Assembly (NCBI GenBank): GCA_036339375.1
Contig: JAYZBC010000089.1
Coordinates: 1 to 40,347, forward strand
Source: JAYZBC01 sp036339375
GTDB taxonomy: Bacteria; Pseudomonadota; Alphaproteobacteria; MPNO01; UBA2964
Length of the DNA: 40,347 bases
Reading direction: 5' to 3'
Shown here: positions 7,835 to 16,169 of the stretch, one piece after another
How the letters are laid out: each line of letters starts with the position of its first letter
How positions within the stretch are numbered: the stretch's first letter is position 1
The notes under the pieces: model-generated
Database searches by the model: none
The model's input: the letters and a program-made list of their open reading frames with translations, nothing else
Told to the model about the DNA's origin: nothing
Made by a program: the position numbers and the translations under genes

Positions 7835-9049
7835 TCATGAATCATTTTTCTCCAGTTCAGAGGGACAAATAATTCCCGCAACGCCAAGTGCAAGGGCTAA
7901 AATTCCCGAAGAAATCATTAAATAAATTAGAAAAGTTACCGAACCGGGTGGTGCCAGTGCAACAAGTTGTGTCATTGCTGCCACGATCACAAGATATAAA
8001 AAAACCACAATACCAGATGCTGTGCCGGCAAGGGTTTCATTAATTGCAATGGCCTCGGCTTGTGCGTAGGGATTGGAAAAACCTTGTCCGAACGAGAGAA
8101 TTAAAGAGGGTAAAAACAAAGATAACGGTATTAACCCATATATTGCAATGAACCAGGGCAAAGTCAAAGACCCAATCAAGGAAACGATTGAGCCAAATAT
8201 AATAAACAAAGCAGGAGAGAACCGGTTACTGCATAGGCCCGCTAAATAATTTCCTGCCATATAACCCACAGGTCCAAACATAAAATAGAGCCCAAATTCC
8301 GTTGCCGGCCGTCCCAGAGTTTCAACCATGAGATAGACTGCTGCTGCATTCAACGAAAAGAAAGTGCCTGAAGCAATTGCCGGATTTAATGCTAGAAACA
8401 AAAACTTTCGATTGCACAACAACAGCCTGTAATCCCAAAAAATGTTTAGTGACGGTTTTAAATTAGGGGGTTTGGTCTCACCGATTGTATTCACAGCAAC
8501 TATTACCGCGATAACACCAAAAATAGCTGGGACGATAAGATTGAACTGCCACCCCCAGAAATCTGTTAATAAACCACCCAGCGGCGGGCCGAACATCGGG
8601 CCGAGTACTAGGGCGGCAGTTAAATAGGCAATCATCTTCCCAAGGCGATCGGGTCCGTATACGTCACTTGCAATTGCGCGTGATAACACCAAGCCGCATG
8701 CAGCCCCTGCCCCTTGGATGATACGGCCAATAATCAGGATAATTATGGAGGGCGCAAAAGTAGCCACCACCGAACCAAGAGTGAACATCCCAATACCCCC
8801 AATGACCACGGGCAGACGCCCGAATCTATCTGATAAAGTGCCATAAACCGGAGTAGCGAGCGCCATGCTTAAAATAGCTAGGCTGAAAGCTAGTTGTGCC
8901 TCACTTTCACTGACTGAAAATGCCATCCTTATAAATGGCAAAACGGGAATAAATAAATGAATTGAAAGGGGTCCAAGAAATGCAATTAGGACCAGTGCAA
9001 TAAAAACTGTGGCTCCCGGTGTTGAGGAAATTTCTTTATTTATCTTCAA
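7835..9049 (-). CDS. MFS multidrug exporter, Bcr/CflA family
   Basis: 404-aa protein with 12 predicted membrane helices. The signature loop after TM2 is GTLSDRFGRLPVVIGG, and the TM4-TM5 region has GAACGLVLSRAIASD and the LGPMFGPPLGG segment typical of drug:H+ antiporters of the Bcr/CflA type. Likely exports drugs or small metabolites across the inner membrane. The only usable start is TTG, because the ATG just upstream at 9064 is followed by a stop after two codons. The gene ends about 190 bp from the tRNA gene with nothing else coding between. Substrate unknown. Confidence 0.87.
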   Translation of the reverse strand: MKINKEISSTPGATVFIALVLIAFLGPLSIHLFIPVLPFIRMAFSVSESEAQLAFSLAILSMALATPVYGTLSDRFGRLPVVIGGIGMFTLGSVVATFAPSIIILIIGRIIQGAGAACGLVLSRAIASDVYGPDRLGKMIAYLTAALVLGPMFGPPLGGLLTDFWGWQFNLIVPAIFGVIAVIVAVNTIGETKPPNLKPSLNIFWDYRLLLCNRKFLFLALNPAIASGTFFSLNAAAVYLMVETLGRPATEFGLYFMFGPVGYMAGNYLAGLCSNRFSPALFIIFGSIVSLIGSLTLPWFIAIYGLIPLSLFLPSLILSFGQGFSNPYAQAEAIAINETLAGTASGIVVFLYLVIVAAMTQLVALAPPGSVTFLIYLMISSGILALALGVAGIICPSELEKNDS

Positions 9050-9425
9050 GAACTAGGTTTCCATTTTTTTTCGGAGGGTCTGTTGGTAAAAAAACCAGGC
9101 CCAAGTTTTTAATCAAATACGTTTTGAATATAGCGTTTGATAAAAGTTTTATTGTTATTGCTAATTTGGGCTGGTTTTCTGTTTTCAAGGAAATAATCAG
9201 CCAACAAATGTCATTGTTTTGTGGATTGCTGTAACGGGAGTGCCCTAATGATCGCGGAAAAAGGTGCTCCGTGTTTAGTTGGTAAAGCATAACAAAACTG
9301 AACCGCTTCGACTTATTTGATAACTTTGCCAAAAACCTTCCTGTAATGTCATTGGTACACAAATTTTATCTGAGCTTAAAAAAAAACAGAATAGGCCATA
9401 GTGAAACATAACTAGGAGGCGAAAC
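9050..9425. other. Non-coding, AT-rich gap between the MFS exporter and the Rieske oxygenase gene
   Basis: Open frames here on both strands have unconvincing composition, overlap flanking genes and lack ribosome binding sites, so I treat the 376 bp as non-coding. It must contain the MFS promoter and the 3' region of the oxygenase gene. An imperfect inverted repeat (ATCAAA at 9112-9117 and TTTGAT at 9136-9141) is visible, without a downstream T-run that would make it an obvious terminator. Confidence 0.5.
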
Positions 9426-10433
9426 CTAACCTGTAATTTCCTCAATTCGTTTGTGGACAGCAATGAGAAACTTGTCAGCTTGGCCGGGAACATCCTGCGG
9501 GTCGTCGAAACGTGTCTTATTGAGCTGTTGCGCTTCGACCATGGGTATATCTTCTGTACCGATAATAGTTTCTTGTTCACGACGGACGTCTTTATCGGTT
9601 GGATATCCTTTTTCTAAATTATAATCGCGGGTAAACCCAAAGAGATAGTGACAGGTTTTTTCTGTTTCCGGGGTCATGATGTGGTCATGGTTTATAGTGA
9701 TTTTGTTTTCCTCATTTTCCATAATAAGTTCAATATTAATGGTATTTGGGGAAGTCCACTTCTGACGGTGGATCCGGGTCACAGCTCGGGTAAACCCTCC
9801 CCAAGCAGCCGCCACTGGACTCAATTGGACCTCCCTCAGGGTGCGGATACATCGCACTGCAATATTGTCAGCAGTTATTTCCATTTCCTGTTGAATATCT
9901 TCCGTTTCCCCTTTCTTGCCTGCCTGGGATCCAAAACTCGAGGCGTGAAGAAAATCGGAATGAGATACATCAAGAAGATTATCTGCCATCAGTTGATAGT
10001 TGGCTTTAACGTAAAACCGGCTAAGAACTGCTGAACGGTCTTTTGCTACTAGCCAAGGCATATCCGGTATCAGGCTTATGTCGGACTTTAAAGGATTGCC
10101 AATCCAAACCCAGGTAAACCCCCATTTTTCCACGAATGGGTAACTTTTCACTTTGGCGTTCTTAGAAGTACTCTTCTGGTGAGGGACGTATGTACAATTG
10201 CCACCAGAGTTAATTACCCAACCGTGATAACTACACATAATTTCTTCCCCAACGACCTTACCCATTGACAATGGAGCCTGTCGGTGGGGACATCGGTTTT
10301 CCAGTGCAACCATAGAGCCCGATTTGGCAGTCTGGAAAAAAACAATAGGCTCATTACAAATAATTCGTTCAAAAGGCTGAGTGGAAATTTCTGAAGCCCG
10401 TTCTACGCAATACCAAGTGTTAATAGGAAACAT
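9426..10433 (-). CDS. Rieske non-haem iron oxygenase, VanA-like (aromatic O-demethylase or ring-hydroxylase large subunit)
   Basis: 335-aa oxygenase component. The N-terminal Rieske [2Fe-2S] domain has C48-x-H50 (CPHRQAPLSMG) and C67-x2-H70 (CSYHGW). The catalytic domain contains the mononuclear iron motif DNLLDVSHSDFLH (His158 and His163 as ligands). Size and motifs match the vanillate O-demethylase oxygenase group, monooxygenases of methoxylated or related aromatic acids. Such enzymes need a separate flavin/[2Fe-2S] reductase, and none is encoded nearby. ATG at 10433 was preferred to TTG at 10442 because AGGA lies 10 nt upstream of the ATG and is too close to the TTG. Divergent from the GST-PhyH-cupin genes. 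Substrate not determinable. Confidence 0.9.
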   Translation of the reverse strand: MFPINTWYCVERASEISTQPFERIICNEPIVFFQTAKSGSMVALENRCPHRQAPLSMGKVVGEEIMCSYHGWVINSGGNCTYVPHQKSTSKNAKVKSYPFVEKWGFTWVWIGNPLKSDISLIPDMPWLVAKDRSAVLSRFYVKANYQLMADNLLDVSHSDFLHASSFGSQAGKKGETEDIQQEMEITADNIAVRCIRTLREVQLSPVAAAWGGFTRAVTRIHRQKWTSPNTINIELIMENEENKITINHDHIMTPETEKTCHYLFGFTRDYNLEKGYPTDKDVRREQETIIGTEDIPMVEAQQLNKTRFDDPQDVPGQADKFLIAVHKRIEEITG

Positions 10434-10648
10434 TAAAATCAATTCCTGCTTGTTTATTTGGTTTGTGTAAACTCATGAGACCAAAATGATCCCGAGAACT
10501 TAAAAAAAGAATAACGCCTTTTTAGACGCTGTTATACCTTTTCTATTCACTCGTTGTCTTGCCGTTGGTGGGTCCGTCCGCTTAAGGTTTTGGGATTGTA
10601 TATGAAGGGCAATGTGAATTTGAGTATTGTTATTTTTGGGAGGTCGTC

Positions 10649-11443
10649 ATGTTAACTCTCTACCATCAAGGATCGTCGGTTTGTGCAGCAAAGGTACGGA
10701 TCGTGCTATTTGAAAAAAATTTGAAATGGGAAAGCAAATATATTGATGTGTTAAAAGGGGAACAATTTGATCCTGCCTATTTAAAACTCAACCCCAACGC
10801 GGTTGTCCCCACCCTGGTTCACGACACGAAAGTAATAATTGAATCAACGGTGAACTGCGAATATCTTGATGACGTTTTTCCTGAACCACCCCTTAAGCCG
10901 AAAGATCCGTTTCAGCTAGCACAAATGCGAATTTGGACAAAAAGGGTTGATGAACGCTTACATCCTATGACAAGTGTTTTAACCTATGCGGCTTCGCACC
11001 GGCATACGATACTTGACAATAATTCTCCGGAACAGGTCGAAGCGATTATCAATGAAACGCGAGATCCAGTGAAACGGCGCCGTAAACGGGAATGGATTGA
11101 ACTTGGCATGGAAGCTCCAACGGCACGGCAAGCGGTAGTAGAATTCAAGAATACTCTCAACGATATGGATGAAGCTCTTTCCAAAAAACGTTGGTTGGCA
11201 GGAGAAACATATAGTCTCGCAGATATAGCCTTATCACCCTATGTAAATCGCCTCTCTATGCTGAGTATGGATCTTTTTTGGCAACGATATCCGCATGTTT
11301 CAGAATGGTTTGATCGCATTCGATCACGCAAAAGTTTTAAGCCGTGTCTCCGGGCATGGGTGCCCAAATCTCTTACCCAGGCCCTTGAAAAAAATGGTAG
11401 GCGAAGTTGGGATAAGGTAGAAAAATTAATTGGATCAGCGTAA
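10649..11443 (+). CDS. Glutathione S-transferase family protein
   Basis: 264-aa GST. The N-terminal thioredoxin-like domain contains the SSVCAAKVR helix start (Ser/Cys in the catalytic region), the cis-proline motif LNPNAVVPTLVHD, and the gamma-glutamyl-binding IIEST. The C-terminal helical domain has the N-capping WLAGETYSLADIALSPY. The protein is longer than a typical 200-220 aa GST because of an insertion around residues 110-160. Strong ribosome binding site GGGAGG. It is followed after 32 nt by a PhyH-type oxygenase, suggesting a shared transcript, and may act on a catabolic intermediate or detoxify an electrophile. Confidence 0.9.
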   Translation: MLTLYHQGSSVCAAKVRIVLFEKNLKWESKYIDVLKGEQFDPAYLKLNPNAVVPTLVHDTKVIIESTVNCEYLDDVFPEPPLKPKDPFQLAQMRIWTKRVDERLHPMTSVLTYAASHRHTILDNNSPEQVEAIINETRDPVKRRRKREWIELGMEAPTARQAVVEFKNTLNDMDEALSKKRWLAGETYSLADIALSPYVNRLSMLSMDLFWQRYPHVSEWFDRIRSRKSFKPCLRAWVPKSLTQALEKNGRRSWDKVEKLIGSA

Positions 11444-11475
11444 ATTAGGCTTAATTTAAAAAAGTGATTATATAA

Positions 11476-12327
11476 ATGCCTAAACTTCTTACAGATCAGC
11501 AAGTAGAACAATACAACAAAAATGGTTACATATTTCCTGTTCGAGCCATTTCGGAACTAGATGCAGCTGATGCTACAATCAGGTTAGAAGAGTTTGAGGA
11601 GGAGTATAGGTGTGAGGCACAGGAAAAACTTGTCTTTCAGGCATACCTTCCCTTTAGATGGATGAATAATTTAATTAGGCATCCCCGAATTCTTGATGCA
11701 GTTGAAGATCTTTTAGGACCAAACCTTTTGTGTTGGGGCGGTGGATTTTTTCAAAAAAACGCGCATGACCCACGTTTTGTCTCTTGGCATCAGGATAGTT
11801 ACTATTATGGTCTCGACCCTTCTGAAACCTGCACAGTTTGGTTGGCATTTACACCAAGCAACCTTGAATCAGGGTGTGTCCGCATTATGCCGGGATCTCA
11901 CAGGGGAGAAAAAAATCTCACCTTCGTTAACGAACCACATCCGGACAATCTCCTTATCCGTGGCCAAACAATCAAGAATGTGGAATTGGAGAAAACAATT
12001 CCAATGGTTTTGAAAGCGGGGGAGTTTTCACTTCATCACGAAGCGATCGTTCATGGTTCAGACCCTAATCATTCTGATCAACGTCGCATCGGGCTTTCAA
12101 TTCACTATATTGCAACCGATGTAAAACGTATTGGTTACAACAGCAAAGGGGACCTTCCTACTGCTTCCCTAGTTCGTGGTTTTGATAATTATAATTATTG
12201 GGAACATGCAGCTGAACCGGTCGGGGAATTTGATGGCAATTTGTTTGATAAGATGGAACGGACACGTGCCCAATTTTTTCAAAGGAGTCGTGAGGGGGCA
12301 TTTGCAGATAAACCAGCCCGAACTTGA
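11476..12327 (+). CDS. Phytanoyl-CoA dioxygenase (PhyH) family Fe(II)/2-oxoglutarate oxygenase
   Basis: 283-aa member of the PhyH family with the 2-His-1-carboxylate iron triad: H105-x-D107 in SWHQDSYYYG and distal H193 in HHEAIVHGSDPN. Arg203/Arg204 downstream are positioned to bind the 2-oxoglutarate carboxylate. The N-terminus has the family's LTDQQVEQYNKNGYIF start. These enzymes hydroxylate small molecules, with 2-oxoglutarate decarboxylated to succinate. The substrate is unknown; the neighbouring Rieske oxygenase, GST and cupin suggest a catabolic or modification pathway. No strong Shine-Dalgarno sequence is visible. Confidence 0.92.
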   Translation: MPKLLTDQQVEQYNKNGYIFPVRAISELDAADATIRLEEFEEEYRCEAQEKLVFQAYLPFRWMNNLIRHPRILDAVEDLLGPNLLCWGGGFFQKNAHDPRFVSWHQDSYYYGLDPSETCTVWLAFTPSNLESGCVRIMPGSHRGEKNLTFVNEPHPDNLLIRGQTIKNVELEKTIPMVLKAGEFSLHHEAIVHGSDPNHSDQRRIGLSIHYIATDVKRIGYNSKGDLPTASLVRGFDNYNYWEHAAEPVGEFDGNLFDKMERTRAQFFQRSREGAFADKPART

Positions 12328-12524
12328 TTATTTGTTGTGAATTAAAAGGGCTAGCGTTATTTGGTAGTAAAAACCAATGAGTACAGATTGGTAGAAGAAA
12401 AAGACAAAAAATGAATGAAATTTGGGACAATGTTTTGTATATGTTAAACAATACATTTGAAGAGAGTATTAAAACGCAATTAATTTACACGGTTTGGTCA
12501 TTAGAATTATAAAGGTACGGCAAA

Positions 12525-12947
12525 ATGGGAATTGAAATTATAAACCCTTTAGAGATTGGCAAATCAGAAAAAAAACGCACCCCCATTTTTGATACTCGAA
12601 AGATGCACGCTTGGGTGCACTACTACCCTAATCCAGGGGATCACGATGATCTCCATTGCCACAACGAAGATCAAACCTTTATTTGTTTAGAAGGGCAGTG
12701 CACCATGCATTTCCCCGATGGAGGTCACTCAGTTTTAAATCCTGGAATGGTGGCTTTGATTAATGGTGGATCTTTTTACAGGCTTGAAAATTCTGGCACA
12801 GGGCCAATGATTATGATGGGGAATCGTTCGGGTTCACAAAAAACTATAAAAATTATTGATTATGAAACTCGTAAAGATGTGCGCCAAAAGTACAGTGACG
12901 GAAAAGTTCATATTCATAAAGATGGGGTCAAAGTGCCATCGGACTAA
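12525..12947 (+). CDS. Single-domain cupin protein
   Basis: 140-aa protein with one conserved cupin barrel. Cupin motif 1 is present as H44-C-H46-N-E-D-Q50 followed by LEG, with Gln where the classical metal-binding Glu usually lies. In motif 2 (LNPGMVALINGGSFYRLEN) the usual His is replaced by an aromatic residue. The metal site is therefore incomplete by the classical pattern, and the protein may be a binding or sensing protein rather than an enzyme. It lies 197 bp downstream of the PhyH gene on the same strand, so it may have its own promoter. Function unknown. Confidence 0.85.
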   Translation: MGIEIINPLEIGKSEKKRTPIFDTRKMHAWVHYYPNPGDHDDLHCHNEDQTFICLEGQCTMHFPDGGHSVLNPGMVALINGGSFYRLENSGTGPMIMMGNRSGSQKTIKIIDYETRKDVRQKYSDGKVHIHKDGVKVPSD

Positions 12948-13215
12948 TTATAAACCCAATGCAAATTTTCTGAAGTGCTCCGGGTTCTAAAAGCATTCTT
13001 GTGAAGCGAAAACTTCAATTAGTAAATTAAGAAACAAACCTCGAATTTTATTTAGTTTACCAAAATGGTTCTACCGCTTGCATTTAAAAGCAATACCTGA
13101 CGAGATTTTCAACACTCAAAGAAAAGGAAATTAGCGTATTAGAAATTTTTTCACTGCACTCTGAATAGTGAGGTTTCTACTTTTGCTAGTGAAATTTTCA
13201 TAGAGTTTAATTGTT
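12948..13215. other. AT-rich non-coding gap
   Basis: No credible gene is visible in these 268 bp between the cupin gene and a convergent orphan membrane protein. A small stem (TGAAG/CTTCA around 13001-13016) lies about 55 bp downstream of the cupin stop but lacks a T-run. Base composition is clearly more AT-rich than in the flanking housekeeping genes. Confidence 0.4.
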
Positions 13216-13521
13216 TTATACCCCTATTCCTCGTTCAATACTAAAATTGAAAATCTGATCGGTTAACAACGCAGACATCCCCAATAAACCCCAAAGCACC
13301 ACAGAAGTCGCAATACCAGCTAAAGCAAAAAGAATTGAAAAAATTCCGGAAATTATTTGTTTTTTTAATATTGCAATGACACCGAGGATTAGGGCTAAAG
13401 GACTTAATAAAAAACTAAACGCAAATATACCAACAAAACCGATAATCAATCCCAATGTACCTAGGCTGACCCCTTCCCTTTTTATGATTATTGTTTGATG
13501 GTGGGGTTCCTTATTTCTCAT
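13216..13521 (-). CDS. Orphan small membrane protein (DUF4190-like appearance)
   Basis: About 101 aa: a short polar basic N-terminus (MRNKEPHHQTIIIKREG) then two or three hydrophobic helices with the G-x-L-G-L-I-I-G-F-x-G and LSPLALILGVIAILKKQ pattern seen in many small DUF4190-like proteins. Probably inner-membrane, function unknown. ATG at 13521 is preferred; an in-frame TTG at 13545 would add eight residues, and neither has a good ribosome binding site. It sits alone in an AT-rich stretch, with no operon partner. Confidence 0.55.
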   Translation of the reverse strand: MRNKEPHHQTIIIKREGVSLGTLGLIIGFVGIFAFSFLLSPLALILGVIAILKKQIISGIFSILFALAGIATSVVLWGLLGMSALLTDQIFNFSIERGIGV

Positions 13522-13714
13522 AGTTTTTACTACTGCTATTTTCAATTTTTAAAATATTTTTGTTTAAAAAAATTTCATAAAACTAAAGTGAACTCAATCA
13601 AAAATGATAATGTCTGAAAATAGTTTTTCGTTCTAGGAAGTTTTATCAAATCGAGGCTTAAGTAAAATTCACTTAACCTTACCGCAAGATTAAAAGAAAG
13701 GTTTCTTAAAGCCT

Positions 13715-14281
13715 GTGTTTTTGAAAGTGCAAAAATATTTATTTTGGTTCTTTATCGCTTCGATTTGCGGCTCTCTAATTTTTGTTTTTTTAGTTTTTCA
13801 TTCTCCAAAAGGGGCTTGGATAGGTTTTAAACCAACTTTTTCGTACGAGGTCTCACATTGTATTTCGAACAATGAAAAATTAGGTGACATAAAACGCGGT
13901 AAATTATGGGTAGTGTACCTGAAAAAACGGATGGTGAATAAACAAAAATTTTACAATGGTGTAATAGACAAAATAAAAAATATGGGTACGCAAACCGCAG
14001 CCAAACAAAAGCATATTAGTGATGCGATAAAGTGGAATACATTGAACAGAAATCTGGAAGTGGAATTTTTAAAAAATTCTATCAAATATAATATGGCGAA
14101 AATTGAGGGAAGCACCCCACTTGATATTGCAGATTATTGTATTAAGAAAAATAGGTTAAAAAGGAGAATGATTAATTACAGAAAAACGATAACTTACATC
14201 GTTAGAGACTTCCTTTTTAATGAGAACGAAACATATTGGAAAAATCATTTTTTTAACAAGTTTGGTAAAATCATTTTTTGA
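13715..14281 (+). CDS. Orphan single-pass membrane protein, hypothetical
   Basis: 188 aa, unrecognised. There is one N-terminal hydrophobic helix (about residues 8-29) followed by a very Lys/Asn-rich, mostly helical soluble part. The apparent start is GTG (TTG or GTG shortly downstream are alternatives); no ATG is available near the N-terminus, and AAGAAAGG about 13 nt upstream is a poor ribosome binding site. Composition (Lys 16-17 percent by eye, AAA/AAT codons) is more AT-driven than in the neighbours, which may mean acquired or fast-evolving DNA. Probably a real gene because the frame is long and clean in a region where other frames are broken. Confidence 0.5.
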   Translation: MFLKVQKYLFWFFIASICGSLIFVFLVFHSPKGAWIGFKPTFSYEVSHCISNNEKLGDIKRGKLWVVYLKKRMVNKQKFYNGVIDKIKNMGTQTAAKQKHISDAIKWNTLNRNLEVEFLKNSIKYNMAKIEGSTPLDIADYCIKKNRLKRRMINYRKTITYIVRDFLFNENETYWKNHFFNKFGKIIF

Positions 14282-14359
14282 TTTTTGATAAGAAGGCCCT
14301 ATTGATTTTCAGATCAAACACCATAAAAATTTTGTTTTATTTGTTTGGGGGGAATTTTA

Positions 14360-16066
14360 GTGACTTATGACATTAGGATTGATGATGTATTCATTGTGGA
14401 TGGAACAGGTGCGCCGGGGTTTCGCGGGAATTTAGGTATTTCTAAGGGTGTGATTACCGCTTTAGGCGATGCCCCTGATCAAGCAAAAGAAGTTATAAAG
14501 GGTGCAGGAAAAGTTGTTTCACCCGGATTTATCGATATCCATACCCATTACGACGCTCAAATTATTTGGGATAAAATGCTAACAATTTCCCCATGGCATG
14601 GGATTACAACTGTCTTGATCGGCAATTGTGGCTTCGGAATTGCCCCCACCCGTGCGGAGCATCAGGACCTCATCATTGGTACGCTGGAAAAAGTAGAAGG
14701 AATGAGTAGGAAGGCTCTTCACGCAGGGCTCGGTGAATGGCCTTTTGAAACCTTTGCTGAATATTTAGACACCATCGAAAATCAGGGAACTGCCGTTAAT
14801 GTCGCTTGCTACCTCGGTCACTCGCCACTGAGGGTTTACGTTATGGGCGAGGATGCGATGTCACGGGAGGCTCGGGAAGACGAAATTGATCAAATGAAAA
14901 TTCTGTTGAGAGAGGCAATCGACGTCGGAGCTATTGGGCTTGCCACTTCAGAATCCCCCAATCATGTTGGGTATGAAGGGAGGCCTGTTCCAAGCCGACT
15001 CGCCAATTTTAATGAAATTCATGCCCTTGCAAAAGTGATGGGTGAAATGGGACAAGGGATTATTCAGATCTCCGCGGGTGGGGAAATACGGTTTGATCAT
15101 TATACTGCACTTGCTGAGGCGACTGGGAATAATGTGAATTGGTCTTCCCTATTAACGAGAAAAACTCACCCGAATTTGCACAATGAATATCTGGCAAAAA
15201 CAAATGAGTTGATTCAGGGTGGAAAGCCTATTTATCCTCAAATGTCCTGTCGAGAACTCACTATGGAATTTGATTTTTCTGAACCCTTTCCGATGGAGCG
15301 TTTAAAGCTTTTTGAACAGTTCGGGGGGCTTAACCGGGATGATAGGAAAAAAATTTATTCAGACCTCTTATTTCGTTCCGAATTGGCTAAAGAAATGAGT
15401 TCACAAGGTAGTGATGCTGGTCCAGTCGTTCGCTTGCGGGATGCGTGGAATGATGTCGTTGTGAGCGACTTTCCCTTAAATCCATCTCTAGAAGAAAGGC
15501 GGCTTGATGATATTGCTGCTGAACGAGGTGTTGATCCTGTTGCTGCGGCTCTGGATTTATCAATCGAATCTGATTTTGTCGCTAGGTTTCGTATTCCGTT
15601 GGCAAATAATTTGGAAAAAGGTATCCGAGAGCTTCTCAAAAACCCTTATACACTTTTAGGATTGTCCGATGCTGGTGCACATGCAAGCCAATTATGCGAT
15701 GCCTGTTTTTCTACACATCTCCTGGGACACTGGGTCCGTGACAAGGAAGCCCTCCCTTTAGAGGAAGCCATTCGAAAACTTACCTCCTTGCCTGCAGATG
15801 TTTTTGGGCTCGAGGACCGGGGCAGGTTGTTTGAGGGTGCACCCGCAGATGTAGTGCTTTTTGACCCTAAAACAGTTGGTGCGGGTAAATTACGTCGTAC
15901 TTCAGACTTACCCGCTGGAGAAGAAAGACTGGTGGCTGACGCCCACGGGATTGAAGCAGTTATTGTCAATGGAATTATGTTAAGAGACTCGACCAGGGAT
16001 TTACTATCACCTCATGCTGCTTTACCCGGGACACTTTTGAGAAATGGCAAAAGGAAACGGGCTTAA
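14360..16066 (+). CDS. D-aminoacylase-family amidohydrolase (N-acyl-D-amino-acid deacylase like)
   Basis: 568-aa metal-dependent amidohydrolase. The N-terminal H61-x-H63 (GFIDIHTHYDAQ), the bridging Cys90 in IGNCGFGIAP, and D437 in SDAGAH are the hallmarks of the D-aminoacylase/COG3653 group, which removes acyl or related groups from D-amino acids or cyclic amides. The C-terminal GAPADVVLFDPKTV beta-sandwich is typical. In the segment where D-aminoacylases carry their HxR motif, this protein has ISAGGEIRFD, which suggests a subgroup with a different substrate. GTG at 14360 was chosen over TTG at 14345 because the GGGGGGA run lies immediately upstream with 6 nt spacing. It stands alone, convergent with ccmI. 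Confidence 0.85.
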   Translation: MTYDIRIDDVFIVDGTGAPGFRGNLGISKGVITALGDAPDQAKEVIKGAGKVVSPGFIDIHTHYDAQIIWDKMLTISPWHGITTVLIGNCGFGIAPTRAEHQDLIIGTLEKVEGMSRKALHAGLGEWPFETFAEYLDTIENQGTAVNVACYLGHSPLRVYVMGEDAMSREAREDEIDQMKILLREAIDVGAIGLATSESPNHVGYEGRPVPSRLANFNEIHALAKVMGEMGQGIIQISAGGEIRFDHYTALAEATGNNVNWSSLLTRKTHPNLHNEYLAKTNELIQGGKPIYPQMSCRELTMEFDFSEPFPMERLKLFEQFGGLNRDDRKKIYSDLLFRSELAKEMSSQGSDAGPVVRLRDAWNDVVVSDFPLNPSLEERRLDDIAAERGVDPVAAALDLSIESDFVARFRIPLANNLEKGIRELLKNPYTLLGLSDAGAHASQLCDACFSTHLLGHWVRDKEALPLEEAIRKLTSLPADVFGLEDRGRLFEGAPADVVLFDPKTVGAGKLRRTSDLPAGEERLVADAHGIEAVIVNGIMLRDSTRDLLSPHAALPGTLLRNGKRKRA

Positions 16067-16153
16067 TTTCGGCCACCCAAGGCAATCAATTTTATTCGTT
16101 GAACCGAAAAATTTTGAAAAATTACGATAAAAAACATCAACTTTAAAATAATT

Positions 16154-16169
16154 TAGAAATTAATTTCTA
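16154..16169. repeat. 16-bp perfect palindrome at the ccmI stop codon
   Basis: TAGAAATTAATTTCTA is fully self-complementary and includes the ccmI TAG. It lies in the 100-bp gap between two convergent genes. It has no T-run and is purely AT-rich, so it could be chance; a role in 3'-end formation is possible but unsupported. Confidence 0.3.

Noticed and set aside
7710..7925. 71-codon plus-strand frame downstream of the tRNA
   Set aside because: Its second half is antisense to the end of the MFS gene, and its sequence has no recognisable features or ribosome binding site.
9036..9362. 108-codon minus-strand frame between the MFS exporter and Rieske oxygenase genes
   Set aside because: No ribosome binding site, overlap with the MFS start, no recognisable domain and chance-like composition.
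7570..9425. tRNA-Ala as an attachment site for an integrated island
   Set aside because: No integrase gene, and no repeat of the tRNA 3' end was noticed downstream.
12411..12512. 33-residue acidic small ORF between the PhyH and cupin genes
   Set aside because: It has an ATG, but only a weak purine tract upstream and no family; in AT-rich DNA a frame this short is expected by chance.
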